Origin: Rhodopseudomonas palustris
GTDB taxonomy: Bacteria; Pseudomonadota; Alphaproteobacteria; Rhizobiales; Xanthobacteraceae
NCBI RefSeq assembly: GCF_034479375.1
Contig: NZ_CP140155.1
Location: 1,178,001 to 1,242,000, forward strand
DNA: 64,000 nucleotides
Direction: 5' to 3'
Below, piece by piece: positions 28,222 to 39,102 of this stretch. A model generated the notes under the pieces. It was not told where the DNA came from, ran no database searches, and saw only the letters and a program-made list of their open reading frames with translations. A program made the position numbers and the translations under genes. Every line of letters begins with the position of its first letter. The stretch's first letter is position 1.

Positions 28222-28857
28222 TCAGGGCTTCTTCGGCTTCACCGGCCGCTTCGGCGGCACGCGCTTGCTGGCGGCGGCGCGGCGGGGGGTGCGGGCGACG
28301 CGCTTGTGGACGTCTATCGCCGGCGCGCGCTTCGCCTTCACGGCCGGCTTCGGGCCGCGCGCGACCTCGATCAGCATCCGCAGCGCTTCGACCACCGAGC
28401 GCTGGCGGACGTTGCTGCGGCCGATCGCGCCGAAGCGCTGCTCTCGGTGCATGATGCGGCCGTCGCGGGCGGCGACGGCGAAATGCACCAGGCCGACCGG
28501 CTTGCCGGGGACAGCGCCGCCGGGGCCGGCGATGCCGGTGATCGACACCGCGAGATCGACGTCGGCATTCTCCAGCGCGCCGACCGCCATCGCCAGGGCG
28601 GTTTCCTTGCTGACGGCGCCGAAGGTGTTGAGCGTCGCGGTCTCGACGCCGAGCATGGCGTGCTTGGCTTCGTTCGAATAGGTGACGAAGCCGCGGTCGA
28701 TCACGTCGGACGAGCCGGGAATGTCGGTGAGGGCGCCGGCGACCAGGCCGCCGGTGCAGGATTCGGCGGTGGCGATGGTGAGCTTGCGCGAGCGGCACAG
28801 ATCGAGCAACGAGCGGGCCAAGGCGCGGGAACCGGCGCGGGCGTCGTTGCCGCTCAT
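28222..28857 (-). CDS. cinA: CinA C-terminal domain protein, nicotinamide-nucleotide amidohydrolase family
   Basis: The family (PncC) hydrolyses NMN to nicotinic acid mononucleotide in NAD salvage. The 211-residue protein has the diagnostic IATAESCTGGLVAGALTDIPGSS with the catalytic serine, FVTYSNEAKHAMLGV and ITGIAGPGGAVPGKPVGLVH. The conserved domain ends near residue 165; after it comes an unusual 45-residue tail rich in Lys, Arg, Pro and Ala, with no family counterpart that I know of. The ATG at 28857 lies 2 bases after the ispDF stop, so the two are an operon. Confidence 0.9.
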   Translation of the reverse strand: MSGNDARAGSRALARSLLDLCRSRKLTIATAESCTGGLVAGALTDIPGSSDVIDRGFVTYSNEAKHAMLGVETATLNTFGAVSKETALAMAVGALENADVDLAVSITGIAGPGGAVPGKPVGLVHFAVAARDGRIMHREQRFGAIGRSNVRQRSVVEALRMLIEVARGPKPAVKAKRAPAIDVHKRVARTPRRAAASKRVPPKRPVKPKKP

Positions 28858-28859
28858 CG

Positions 28860-30056
28860 CTAGCAGGCCAGTCCGTCGGCGTCCCAGGGGAGCCGGATGG
28901 TGGCGGACGCGGTGGCGGCGATGCCTTCCTCGCGGCCGGTGAAGCCGAGTCGTTCGCTGGTGGTCGCCTTGACGGCGATGCGCGACACCGGCAGGCCGGT
29001 GATCTCGGCGATGCGCTGACGCATCGGGTCGCGTAACGGGCCGATCTTCGGCCGCTCGCAGATCATCGTCACTTCGAGATTGGCGATGCGGCCGCCGCGC
29101 GCGGTGACGCGGTCGACCGCGTACTTCAGGAACTTGTCGGACGCCGCGCCCTTCCATTGCGGATCGGTCGGCGGGAAGTGCGAGCCGATGTCGCCGTCGG
29201 CCAGCGCGCCGAGGATGGCGTCGACCAGCGCGTGCAGGCCGACGTCGCCGTCGGAATGCGCCAGGAAGCCGCGATTATGCGGCACCTTCAGCCCGCACAG
29301 CCAGACGTGGTCGCCGTCGCCGAAGGCATGGACGTCGTAGCCGGTGCCGGTGCGGATATCGCCGAGCGCCGCGGTGAGGCGGCTCTCTTCGCGCGAGAAG
29401 TCTTCCGGCGTGGTCAGTTTCATGTTGGCAGCATCGCCCTCGAACGTGGACACCGTCAATCCCGCCCATTCGGCGATCGCGGCGTCATCGGTGAAATCGT
29501 CGCGGCCGTCGCGCGCGGCGCGGCGATGCGCATCGAGGATGATGTCGAAGCGGAACGCCTGCGGGGTCTGCGCGATCCGCAATTGCGCGCGGTCCGGCGT
29601 CGCCACGACGCAGCCCTCGGCATCGACCTGCTTGACGGTGTCGTTGACCGCGATCACGGGGAGCGCCGCGCCGGTCCGGCCGGCCGCGACGATCGCGCGG
29701 GAGATCAGATCGGGCGTGACAAAGGGACGCGCCGCGTCGTGGATCAGCACGATGTCCGGGGCGAGCTCGGCCAGCGCCTCCAGCCCGGCGCGGACCGACG
29801 CCTGCCGGGTGGCGCCGCCGCCGACGGCGGGCCGGAAGTCGAGACCGCCGACCGCCTCGTTGAACATCGCCGTGTCGTCCGGATTGGTCACGGGCTGGAC
29901 CGCGAACACCTCCGGATGCGCACAGAACGGCTGCAAAGCCCTCGCAATGACCGGCCGTCCGGCGAGCGTGCGATATTGTTTGGGGCCGCCTGCGCCAGCG
30001 CGAAGGCCGCGTCCGGCGGCGACGATGATAGCGGCGGTGCGGGGAGCGTTCGGCAT
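28860..30056 (-). CDS. ispDF: Bifunctional IspD/IspF isoprenoid enzyme
   Basis: Fuses two non-consecutive steps of the MEP pathway. Residues 1 to about 230 are IspD (CTP-dependent MEP cytidylyltransferase): TAAIIVAAGRGLRAGAGGPKQY is the nucleotide-binding start, LIHDAARPFV follows. Residues about 238-398 are IspF (MEcPP synthase): TGYDVHAF with metal-binding Asp/His, HSDGDVGLHALVDAILGA, and KATTSERLGFTGREEGIAA. The fusion is typical of alphaproteobacteria, and isoprenoids are in demand here for carotenoids, bacteriochlorophyll and quinones. It is divergent from dusB across about 200 bases. Confidence 0.96.
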   Translation of the reverse strand: MPNAPRTAAIIVAAGRGLRAGAGGPKQYRTLAGRPVIARALQPFCAHPEVFAVQPVTNPDDTAMFNEAVGGLDFRPAVGGGATRQASVRAGLEALAELAPDIVLIHDAARPFVTPDLISRAIVAAGRTGAALPVIAVNDTVKQVDAEGCVVATPDRAQLRIAQTPQAFRFDIILDAHRRAARDGRDDFTDDAAIAEWAGLTVSTFEGDAANMKLTTPEDFSREESRLTAALGDIRTGTGYDVHAFGDGDHVWLCGLKVPHNRGFLAHSDGDVGLHALVDAILGALADGDIGSHFPPTDPQWKGAASDKFLKYAVDRVTARGGRIANLEVTMICERPKIGPLRDPMRQRIAEITGLPVSRIAVKATTSERLGFTGREEGIAATASATIRLPWDADGLAC

Positions 30057-30255
30057 CGGTATCGGCGTTCAGTCTCTGGAGGGAACAGGCGTTGGGGGCG
30101 GGCGGGGAGAGGCCTTAGCATGCTCGGGCGTCGATTCAGCATGTTTCCGCGATCAGTCAGGGAGAATTGCTGCAACGCACTTGCATGTCTGGTATAACTG
30201 GCTAAACTGTAGGCAATAGCCTATGATGCTCAAACATTGAGCTAGACCGGTCGCA

Positions 30256-31320
30256 ATGACGCGCTGGCGACAGAATGAGCAGCTTTTGACCCGACCTACA
30301 GTAACAGGTTCGCCGCCTTTGAGAATTGGCAATATTGCGGTGGCCAATCGGGTGCTGCTGGCGCCGATGTCTGGCATCACCGATGCGCCTTTTCGCCAGC
30401 AGGTCGCAGCTCTCGGGGCCGGACTGGTCGTGTCCGAGATGACGGCGAGCGAAGATCTTGTGCAGGGGCGCGCGATGTCGGTCCGCCGCTGCGACGCCAT
30501 CGACGAGGGCCCGCATGTGGTTCAGCTCGCCGGCTGCGAGCCGCACTGGATGGCGGAGGGCGCGCGGATCGCCGAAGCCGGCGGCGCCGACGTCATCGAT
30601 ATCAATATGGGCTGCCCGGCGCGGCATGTGACCGGCGGCCAGTCCGGATCGGCGTTGATGCGTGATCTCGACCACGCGCTGACGCTGATCGAAGCGACGA
30701 TCGGCGCGGTGCGCGTGCCGGTGACGCTGAAGATGCGGCTCGGCTGGGACGAGCGCTCGCACAACGCGGCAGAGCTGGCGCGGCGGGCCGAGGCTGCCGG
30801 CGTGCAACTGGTGACCGTGCACGGCCGCACCCGCAATCAGTTCTACAAGGGCGAAGCCGACTGGCGCGCGGTCCGCGCGGTTCGCGACGCCGTCGGCATT
30901 CCGCTCGTCGTCAATGGCGATATCACTTCGTATCACGACGCGGTCGAAGCGCTCGATCAGTCCGGCGCCGACGCGGTGATGATCGGCCGCGGCGCGCAGG
31001 GGCAGCCCTGGCTGCCCGGCCAGATCGGCCGCCGCCTACAGACCGGGATCGCCGAGGCGATGCCGTCGCTGGCCGATCAGCTCGCTTATCTGCGCGCGCT
31101 GTATGACGGCGTGCTCGGCCTGTATGGCGAGCGCATCGGACTGCGCCATGCGCGAAAACACCTCGGCTGGTCGCTCGACGTCGCCGCCGCCGCCAGCGGC
31201 GCGCCGCCGGCGACGCTGAAGCACTGGCGGACGACGATCCTCACCGAAGAAAACCCGGCCCGTGTGCATCATGCGCTCACTGACGCCTATGACGATTTCG
31301 CCTGGAGAGCCGCCGCATGA
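30256..31320 (+). CDS. dusB: tRNA-dihydrouridine synthase DusB (NifR3)
   Basis: An FMN enzyme that reduces uridines in the tRNA D-loop. The 354-residue protein shows [14 protein letters not shown], the catalytic cysteine in [31 protein letters not shown] and a [13 protein letters not shown] / [11 protein letters not shown] phosphate-binding end. ATG 30256. It overlaps ntrB by ATGA at 31317-31320, the classic nifR3-ntrB-ntrC arrangement of alphaproteobacteria, so it is the first gene of the nitrogen-control operon. Confidence 0.96.
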   Translation: MTRWRQNEQLLTRPTVTGSPPLRIGNIAVANRVLLAPMSGITDAPFRQQVAALGAGLVVSEMTASEDLVQGRAMSVRRCDAIDEGPHVVQLAGCEPHWMAEGARIAEAGGADVIDINMGCPARHVTGGQSGSALMRDLDHALTLIEATIGAVRVPVTLKMRLGWDERSHNAAELARRAEAAGVQLVTVHGRTRNQFYKGEADWRAVRAVRDAVGIPLVVNGDITSYHDAVEALDQSGADAVMIGRGAQGQPWLPGQIGRRLQTGIAEAMPSLADQLAYLRALYDGVLGLYGERIGLRHARKHLGWSLDVAAAASGAPPATLKHWRTTILTEENPARVHHALTDAYDDFAWRAAA

Positions 31321-32486
31321 ACGCCGTCTTCGAACCGCGCCACGCCAAGCCGACCGAAAGCGATGCGATCCTCAACGCGCTGCCGAATCCCGTGCTGCTG
31401 GTCGGCCCGGACGGCAAGATCATCGACGCCAACATGGCGGCGGAATCATTCTTCGAGATTTCGACCCAGTTACTCCGGCGGCAATCGCTGACCGAACTGG
31501 TGCCGTTCGGCAGCCCGCTGCTGGCGCTGATTGAACAGGTCCGTAGCGGCAATTCGCCGGTCAATGAATACAAGGTCGATCTCGGCACGCCGCGGATCGG
31601 CGTCGATCGCCAGGTCGATCTGCACGTCGCACCGCTGAACGAACGTCCCGGCCACATCGTGGTGATGCTGCAGGAGCGCACCATCGCCGACAAGATGGAC
31701 CGCCAGCTCACCCACCGCAGCGCCGCGCGCTCGGTGATCGCGCTGGCGGCGATGCTGGCGCACGAGATCAAGAACCCGTTGTCCGGCATCCGCGGCGCGG
31801 CGCAGCTCCTCGAACAGCAGGCGTCGTCGGAAGACCGGATGCTGACGCGGCTGATCTGCGACGAGGCCGACCGTATCGTCACGCTGGTCGACCGCATGGA
31901 AGTGTTCGGCGACGACCGCCCCGTGGCGCGCGGCCCGGTCAACATCCATTCGGTGCTCGATCATGTGAAGCGGCTGGCGCAGTCGGGCTTCGCGCGCAAC
32001 ATCAAGTTCGTCGAGGACTACGACCCGTCGCTGCCGCCGGTGCTCGCCAATCAGGATCAGCTGATTCAGGTATTCCTGAATCTGGTGAAGAACGCCGCCG
32101 AAGCCGTGGTCGATCTCGGCAGCGACGCCGAGATCCAGCTCACCACCGCGTTTCGTCCCGGCGTGCGACTGTCGGTGCCCGGCAAGAAGACCCGGGTGTC
32201 GCTGCCGCTGGAATTCTGCGTCAAGGACAACGGTCCCGGCGTGCCCGAAGACCTGATGCCGAACCTGTTCGATCCGTTCGTCACCACCAAGGCGTCCGGC
32301 TCGGGTCTCGGCCTCGCGTTGGTCGCCAAGATCGTCGGCGACCACGGCGGAATCATCGAATGTGAATCGCAGCCGCGCAAGACCACCTTTCGCGTGCTGC
32401 TGCCGATGTACAACACGGCGAAGAACTACAATCAGAGCAACGGCGAGGACGTGCCGGCGTCATCCGCCTCACAGACTGCAAGATGA
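31317..32486 (+). CDS. ntrB: Nitrogen regulation sensor histidine kinase NtrB
   Basis: A cytoplasmic two-component kinase/phosphatase that responds to PII protein and sets NtrC phosphorylation. Residues about 15-120 form a PAS domain ([22 protein letters not shown]); the phosphorylated His149 lies in [20 protein letters not shown]; the N-box (LVKNAAEA), G1 ([12 protein letters not shown]) and G2 (GSGLGLALV) of the ATPase domain are intact. It has no membrane segment and is 389 residues long. The start overlaps the dusB stop, and ntrC begins 9 bases after its own stop. Confidence 0.96.
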   Translation: MNAVFEPRHAKPTESDAILNALPNPVLLVGPDGKIIDANMAAESFFEISTQLLRRQSLTELVPFGSPLLALIEQVRSGNSPVNEYKVDLGTPRIGVDRQVDLHVAPLNERPGHIVVMLQERTIADKMDRQLTHRSAARSVIALAAMLAHEIKNPLSGIRGAAQLLEQQASSEDRMLTRLICDEADRIVTLVDRMEVFGDDRPVARGPVNIHSVLDHVKRLAQSGFARNIKFVEDYDPSLPPVLANQDQLIQVFLNLVKNAAEAVVDLGSDAEIQLTTAFRPGVRLSVPGKKTRVSLPLEFCVKDNGPGVPEDLMPNLFDPFVTTKASGSGLGLALVAKIVGDHGGIIECESQPRKTTFRVLLPMYNTAKNYNQSNGEDVPASSASQTAR

Positions 32487-32495
32487 GGACGAGCA

Positions 32496-33938
<1,443 letters not shown>

Positions 33939-33974
33939 CACGCTGGGTCAAGGCTTTATGCTGTGAACTGCGTA

Positions 33975-33998
33975 GCCGCCCGAGGTTCTTCGGGCGGC
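33975..33998 (+). terminator. Hairpin after ntrC, possible terminator
   Basis: A perfect 9-bp stem (GCCGCCCGA / TCGGGCGGC) with a 6-base loop, 36 bases past the ntrC stop. No T-run follows, so it may stop, slow or only mark the end of the ntrBC transcript before ntrY. Confidence 0.5.
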
Positions 33999-34094
33999 GC
34001 GCCGCGATATTGTCGTAATTGAGCAACAATGTTGTAGGAATGCATCACTTGCCTTTGTGGCGGTGACCCGTCGCATTCATTGATTATTGCCAGA

Positions 34095-36383
34095 ATGACC
34101 AGCGCAGAGACGTCGACCCCAACCGTTGACGACCCGTCGATCGCCGAACCGCGCGCCGCCATCTGGCGTCGGCTGCTGGCGCCGATCGCGGTCTGTGTTG
34201 CGCTGCTGTCGGCATTCCTCACCTTCGTCGTCCTGACCGGACTGACGCCGATTTCGCCCACCCGGGCCGTCGTCGTCACCTTCCTGCTGATCAACGGCGC
34301 CACCATCCTGCTGCTGGTGGCGATCATCGTCCGCGAGGTCTGGAAGATCATCCAGGCCCGGCGGCGCGGACGGGCGGCGGCGCGGCTCCACGTCCAGATC
34401 GTCAGCCTGTTCTCGGTGATCGCGGTGCTGCCGGCGGTGCTGGTGTCGGTCGTCGCCAATGTCACGCTCGACCGCGGCCTCGACCGGCTGTTTTCCGGGC
34501 CGACCCGGGCGGTGATCCAGAATTCGCTGATCGTCGCCAATGCCTATCTGCACGAGCACGGCCAACTGATCCGCGGCGACATCATCGGCATGGCGAACGA
34601 CATCTCGCGGGTGCGGCCGCTGTTCGACCAGGACCGCAAATCCTTCCGCGAATTCCTCACCACCGATGCCGCGTCGCGCAATCTTCCCGGCGCCATGCTG
34701 ATCGACAAGGACCGTAACATCGTCGAGTCGGCGCAGACCGGAATCCAGCGCGATTTCGACACGCCGGCCCCCGAATTCCTCAGCAATGTCGACGACAGCG
34801 AGCCGCAGATCGCGGTGTTCATCGAGGCCAATTACGTCGCCGCGGTGATCCGGCTGAAGAGCTTCGACGACACCTTTCTCTACGTCGCGCGGCTGCTCGA
34901 CCCGCGGGTCGTGGCGCAACTGCGGCAGACCCAGGCGAGCGTCGCCGAATATGCCGAGATCGAATCGCGCCGGCTCGGCGTGCAGGTCGCGTTCGCGCTG
35001 ATGTTCACCGTGATCGCGCTGACGGTGCTGATGTCCTCGGTGCTGATCGGGCTGAATTTCGCCAACTGGCTGGTGGCGCCGATCCGCCGGCTGATGGGCG
35101 CGGCGCAGATGGTTTCGACGGGCGACTTGCACGTTCAGGTACCGGTGTTCAAGTCCGAGGGCGATCTGTCGCAACTCGGCGAGACCTTCAACAAGATGAC
35201 GCAGGAACTGCGCACCCAGCGCGACGAACTGGTCAGCGCCAGCGATCTGATCGACAGCCGCCGCCGCTTCATCGAGGCGGTGCTGTCATCGGCGAGCGCC
35301 GGCATCATCGGCGTCGACGGCTCGCTGAGCATCGGCATTCTCAATCGCTCGGCGGAGAAGCTTATCGGGCATTCGGAATCCGAGACGTTGGGCCATCCGC
35401 TGTCCGAGGTGATTCCGGAGCTCGACGAGATGATGGCGACCGCGTGCGAAGGCTCGCAGCGGCTGGTGCAGGGCCAGATCACCATCACCCGCGACGGCCG
35501 CGAGCGGATCCTGTCGGTGCGGGTCACGGCCGAGCAGACCGGCCACGCGCGCGACAGCTACATCATCACCCTCGACGACATCACCGAGCTGGTGTCGGCG
35601 CAGCGCACTTCGGCCTGGGGCGACGTCGCGCGACGGATCGCGCACGAAATCAAGAACCCGCTGACGCCGATCCAGCTTTCGGCGGAGCGGATCAAGCGCA
35701 AGTTCGGCAAGGTGATCATCGAAGACAAGGGCATCTTCGAGCAGTGCACCGACACCATCGTCCGCCAGGTCGACGATATCCGCCGCATGGTCGACGAGTT
35801 CTCGCGTTTCGCACGGATGCCGAAGCCGGTGATCGAGGGCGAGGACGTCGCCGACACCGTGCGCCAGGTGGTGTTCCTGATGCGCGTCGGCCATCCCGAG
35901 GTCGACATCGAGGCCGACATCAAGGACGACCCGCTGCGCGCCCGGTTCGACCGCCGCCTGATATCGCAGGCGCTGACCAACATCATCAAGAACGCCGCCG
36001 AAGCGATCGAGGCGGTGCCGCCGGAGGAGCTCGGCAAGGGCAGGATCGAGGTGGTGGCGGCGCGCGACGGCGACGACGTCGTCATCGACGTCATCGACAA
36101 CGGCATCGGTCTGCCCAAACAAAGCCGCTCGCGCCTGCTCGAACCCTACGTGACCACGCGCGAGAAAGGCACCGGCCTCGGGCTCGCAATCGTCGGGCGC
36201 GTGCTGGTCGACCATGGCGGCGGGATCGAACTCAACGACGCATCCGACATTCGGCCCGGGCAGCGGGGCGCCTGGATGCGATTGCGATTCGCGATGTCCG
36301 GGCAGCCCGTGGCACCGCCAGCCGGTGAACCAAAAGCCAAGGCCGGCAACGAACCCAAGATAGAAGCGGCGAACAGCGGCTAG
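34095..36383 (+). CDS. ntrY: Membrane sensor histidine kinase NtrY
   Basis: The membrane-bound partner of NtrX. The ATG at 34095 (MTSAETSTPTV) gives 762 residues; the frame also has a TTG 15 bases earlier. Two N-terminal membrane segments (LLAPIAVCVALLSAFLTFVV and the following GATILLLVAIIV), a third near SLFSVIAVLPAVLVSVVANV, a periplasmic sensor stretch and a fourth segment (FALMFTVIALTVLMSSVLIG) lead to HAMP, PAS and kinase domains. The phosphorylated histidine is in [22 protein letters not shown], and G1/G2 boxes (VIDNGIGLP, GTGLGLAIV) are intact. Confidence 0.95.
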   Translation: MTSAETSTPTVDDPSIAEPRAAIWRRLLAPIAVCVALLSAFLTFVVLTGLTPISPTRAVVVTFLLINGATILLLVAIIVREVWKIIQARRRGRAAARLHVQIVSLFSVIAVLPAVLVSVVANVTLDRGLDRLFSGPTRAVIQNSLIVANAYLHEHGQLIRGDIIGMANDISRVRPLFDQDRKSFREFLTTDAASRNLPGAMLIDKDRNIVESAQTGIQRDFDTPAPEFLSNVDDSEPQIAVFIEANYVAAVIRLKSFDDTFLYVARLLDPRVVAQLRQTQASVAEYAEIESRRLGVQVAFALMFTVIALTVLMSSVLIGLNFANWLVAPIRRLMGAAQMVSTGDLHVQVPVFKSEGDLSQLGETFNKMTQELRTQRDELVSASDLIDSRRRFIEAVLSSASAGIIGVDGSLSIGILNRSAEKLIGHSESETLGHPLSEVIPELDEMMATACEGSQRLVQGQITITRDGRERILSVRVTAEQTGHARDSYIITLDDITELVSAQRTSAWGDVARRIAHEIKNPLTPIQLSAERIKRKFGKVIIEDKGIFEQCTDTIVRQVDDIRRMVDEFSRFARMPKPVIEGEDVADTVRQVVFLMRVGHPEVDIEADIKDDPLRARFDRRLISQALTNIIKNAAEAIEAVPPEELGKGRIEVVAARDGDDVVIDVIDNGIGLPKQSRSRLLEPYVTTREKGTGLGLAIVGRVLVDHGGGIELNDASDIRPGQRGAWMRLRFAMSGQPVAPPAGEPKAKAGNEPKIEAANSG

Positions 36384-36400
36384 AATGACAGGCTCGACAC

Positions 36401-37768
36401 ATGGCGAATGACATTTTGATCGTCGATGACGAAGCGGATATCCGCGATCTCGTCGCCGGCATTCTCGAGGACGAAGGCTTCACGACGCGCACCGCGCGCG
36501 ACAGCGATTCCGCGTTGGCGGAGATCGCGAACCGGCGTCCGAATTTGATCTTCCTCGACATCTGGCTGCAGGGCAGCAAGCTCGACGGCTTGCAGTTGCT
36601 CGAGCAGATCAAGAAGGAGCACGCCGAGGTGCCGGTGGTGATGATCTCCGGCCACGGCAATATCGAAACCGCGGTGGCGGCGATCAAACGCGGCGCCTAC
36701 GACTTCATCGAGAAGCCGTTCAAGTCCGACCGCCTGATCCTGGTTGCGACGCGCGCGCTGGAGACCTCGCGGCTGAAGCGTGAGGTTCGCGAACTGAAGC
36801 AGCAGGCGCCGTCGGCCTCGACGCTGATGGGCCGCTCGGCCTGCATGAACCAGTTGCGCCAGACCATCGAGCGCGCCGCCAAGGCCAACAGCCGCATCCT
36901 GATCGTCGGGCCGTCGGGATCGGGCAAGGAGCTCGCGGCGCGCACGCTGCACAACGCCTCCGGTCGCGCCGAGGGACCGTTCGTGGTGATCAACGCCGCC
37001 GCGATCACGCCGGAGCGGATGGAGGTCGAACTGTTCGGCATCGAGCCGAACGGCGAGCACGCGCGCAAGGCGGGGGCGCTGGAAGAGGCCCATGGCGGCA
37101 CGCTGTTCATCGACGAAATCGCCGACATGCCGCGCGAGACCCAGAACAAGATCCTACGGGTGCTGGTGGAGCAGACCTTCCAGCGTTCCGGCGGCACCGC
37201 CAAGATCAATGTCGACGTGCGCATCATCTCGTCGACCGCGCGCAACCTCGAAGACGAGATCGCCGAAGGCAGGTTCCGCGAGGATCTGTATCACCGGCTG
37301 TCGGTGGTGCCGATCCGGGTGCCGCCGCTGTCGGAGCGGCGCGAGGACATTCCGGAATTGATCGAGTATTTCATGGAGCAGATCTCGGCGGCGACCGGCC
37401 TGCCGAAGCGTCAGATCGGGCAGGACGCGATGGCGGTGCTGCAGTCTCATGTCTGGCCGGGCAATGTCCGCCAGCTCCGCAACAACGTCGAGCGGGTGAT
37501 GATCCTGGCCGGCGGCGGGCCGGATTCGGTGATCACCGCCGACATGCTGCCGCAGGACGTCGGCTCGATGGTGCCGACGATGCCGACCGGCAACAACGGC
37601 GAGCACATCATGGGGCTGCCGCTGCGCGAGGCGCGCGAAGTGTTCGAGCGCGACTATCTGATCGCGCAGATCAGCCGGTTCTCCGGCAACATCTCGCGCA
37701 CCGCCGAATTCGTCGGGATGGAGCGCTCGGCGCTGCATCGCAAGCTCAAGGCGCTCGGCGTCGGCTGA
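36401..37768 (+). CDS. ntrX: Response regulator NtrX
   Basis: A 455-residue NtrC-like regulator. The receiver has Asp53 (IFLDIWLQGS); Walker A is GPSGSGKE (170-177) and Walker B LFIDEIADMP; a Fis-type helix-turn-helix (GNISRTAEFVGMERSALHRKLKAL) ends the protein. The region that in NtrC holds GAFTGA reads FGIEPNGEHARKAGA (about 212-226), so the sigma-54 contact loop is missing. It is likely to regulate without sigma-54, as proposed for other alphaproteobacterial NtrX. It follows ntrY by 17 bases. Confidence 0.95.
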   Translation: MANDILIVDDEADIRDLVAGILEDEGFTTRTARDSDSALAEIANRRPNLIFLDIWLQGSKLDGLQLLEQIKKEHAEVPVVMISGHGNIETAVAAIKRGAYDFIEKPFKSDRLILVATRALETSRLKREVRELKQQAPSASTLMGRSACMNQLRQTIERAAKANSRILIVGPSGSGKELAARTLHNASGRAEGPFVVINAAAITPERMEVELFGIEPNGEHARKAGALEEAHGGTLFIDEIADMPRETQNKILRVLVEQTFQRSGGTAKINVDVRIISSTARNLEDEIAEGRFREDLYHRLSVVPIRVPPLSERREDIPELIEYFMEQISAATGLPKRQIGQDAMAVLQSHVWPGNVRQLRNNVERVMILAGGGPDSVITADMLPQDVGSMVPTMPTGNNGEHIMGLPLREAREVFERDYLIAQISRFSGNISRTAEFVGMERSALHRKLKALGVG

Positions 37769-37805
37769 GCGTCGCTTCACCTGAACTCATCACCGGAACT
37801 GCCCG

Positions 37806-38663
37806 ATGTCGCGCATCGCCTATGTGAACGGCCGCTATCAGGACATGCGCGACGCCAGCGTGAGCATCGAGGACCGCGGCTATCAGTTCGCCGACGGCGT
37901 CTACGAGGTCTGCGAGGTCCGCGGCGGCAAGCTGGTCGACATGCCGCGGCACCTGACGCGGCTGCAGCGATCCCTCGGCGAGTTGCGGATCGCGCTGCCG
38001 ATGCCGCTGTCGTCGCTGGCGGTGATCCTGCACGAGGTGGTGCGGCGCAATCGCGTGCGCTTCGGCATCGTCTATCTGCAGATCAGCCGCGGCGTGGCGC
38101 GGCGCGATCACGGCTTTCCGGTGAAAGCGGTGAAGCCGAGCGTGGTGGTGACGGCGCGCACGATCGATCCGGCCAGGGGCGAGGACAATGCGGCGCGCGG
38201 CATCAAGGTGATCACCGTGCCGGAGAATCGCTGGCCGCGGGTCGACATCAAATCGACGGCGCTGCTGCCGAACGTGCTGGCCAAGCAGGCGGCGCGCGAA
38301 GCCGGCGCCTACGAAGCCTGGTATGTCGACGGCGACGGCTTCGTCACCGAAGGCTCGTCGAGCAACGCCTGGATCGTCACCAAAGAGGGGCGAGTGGTGA
38401 CGCGTCCGGACAGCTCGGGCATCCTGTCGGGCATCACCCGGGGCGTGCTGATCGAGGCACTGGAGGCGCTGCAGATCCGGTTCGAGGAGCGTCCGTTCAC
38501 GCCCGCCGAAGCGGCGGATGCGGCGGAGGCCTTCGTCACTGCGGCGAGCATGATCGTGATGCCGGTGGTCGCGATCGACGGCCATGCGATCGGAAGTGGC
38601 ACGCCGGGCCCGGTTGCCCGCCGCCTGCGCGAGCAGTTTCACCGATTTGCGGCCTTTTCCTGA
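37806..38663 (+). CDS. dat: D-amino-acid aminotransferase (class IV PLP)
   Basis: A 285-residue fold-type IV aminotransferase. SIEDRGYQFADGVYEV is the standard opening; the PLP-binding lysine is in KSTALLPNVLAKQAA; YVDGDGFVTEGSSSNAWIV and SGILSGITRGVLIEAL follow the Dat/BCAT pattern. D-amino-acid transaminase is the usual assignment for this gene between ntrX and hfq in alphaproteobacteria; a branched-chain or aminodeoxychorismate role cannot be fully excluded from sequence. Confidence 0.88.
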   Translation: MSRIAYVNGRYQDMRDASVSIEDRGYQFADGVYEVCEVRGGKLVDMPRHLTRLQRSLGELRIALPMPLSSLAVILHEVVRRNRVRFGIVYLQISRGVARRDHGFPVKAVKPSVVVTARTIDPARGEDNAARGIKVITVPENRWPRVDIKSTALLPNVLAKQAAREAGAYEAWYVDGDGFVTEGSSSNAWIVTKEGRVVTRPDSSGILSGITRGVLIEALEALQIRFEERPFTPAEAADAAEAFVTAASMIVMPVVAIDGHAIGSGTPGPVARRLREQFHRFAAFS

Positions 38664-38736
38664 ATTTTGTGTCCCGCTCGGCACGGCGTCCGATTTAGCT
38701 GCTTGCCTAACAAGCACGCGTGCCGTCTAATCTCCC

Positions 38737-38773
38737 TGTCAGTCTCCGGAGGGGGATCTCAGGGAGGCTGACA
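38737..38773 (+). promoter_or_regulatory. Large hairpin in the hfq leader
   Basis: TGTCAGTCTCC (38737-38747) pairs with GGAGGCTGACA (38763-38773), giving an 11-bp stem with one G-T pair and a 15-base purine-rich loop (GGAGGGGG). It lies 70 bases upstream of hfq. No T-run follows, so it looks like leader structure rather than a terminator. Confidence 0.6.
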
Positions 38774-38811
38774 ACCGAGGCGAAGCTCCGCTAGAGAGAC
38801 GCGCCGCGGCA

Positions 38812-38842
38812 AAAAAAGACAATTCCAATTGCGGGAATAAAA
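38812..38842 (+). promoter_or_regulatory. A-rich tract and small hairpin covering the hfq ribosome site
   Basis: An A7 tract (38813-38819 region) precedes ATTCC-(7 bases)-GGAAT at 38822-38838, and the right arm holds the GGGA that should act as ribosome site for the ATG at 38843. A-rich single-stranded RNA next to the ribosome site is the type of place Hfq binds, so self-control of translation is plausible. Confidence 0.4.
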
Positions 38843-39091
38843 ATGGCGGCAGACCGCGCACAAAACCTACAAGACACCTTCCTGAACCACGTTCGAAAGA
38901 CGAAGACTCCTTTGACGATTTTCCTGGTGAACGGGGTCAAATTGCAAGGCATTGTCACTTGGTTCGATAATTTTTGCCTGTTGTTGCGGCGCGATGGTCA
39001 TTCGCAGCTGGTCTACAAGCATGCGATTTCGACGATCATGCCGGGTGCGCCGATCCAGTTGTTCGAAGGCGGCGAGGATTCACCAGCTTGA
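38843..39091 (+). CDS. hfq: RNA chaperone Hfq
   Basis: An 82-residue Sm-like protein that forms hexamers and pairs small RNAs with mRNAs. Sm1 ([29 protein letters not shown]) and Sm2 ([13 protein letters not shown]) are exact family matches, including the YKHA core. It is a short version without the long C-terminal tail of E. coli. In phototrophs and rhizobia of this group Hfq contributes to nitrogen-fixation control (nifA expression), in keeping with the neighbouring ntr genes. hflX follows after 11 bases. Confidence 0.98.
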   Translation: MAADRAQNLQDTFLNHVRKTKTPLTIFLVNGVKLQGIVTWFDNFCLLLRRDGHSQLVYKHAISTIMPGAPIQLFEGGEDSPA

Positions 39092-39102
39092 GATGGTGCT
39101 GA

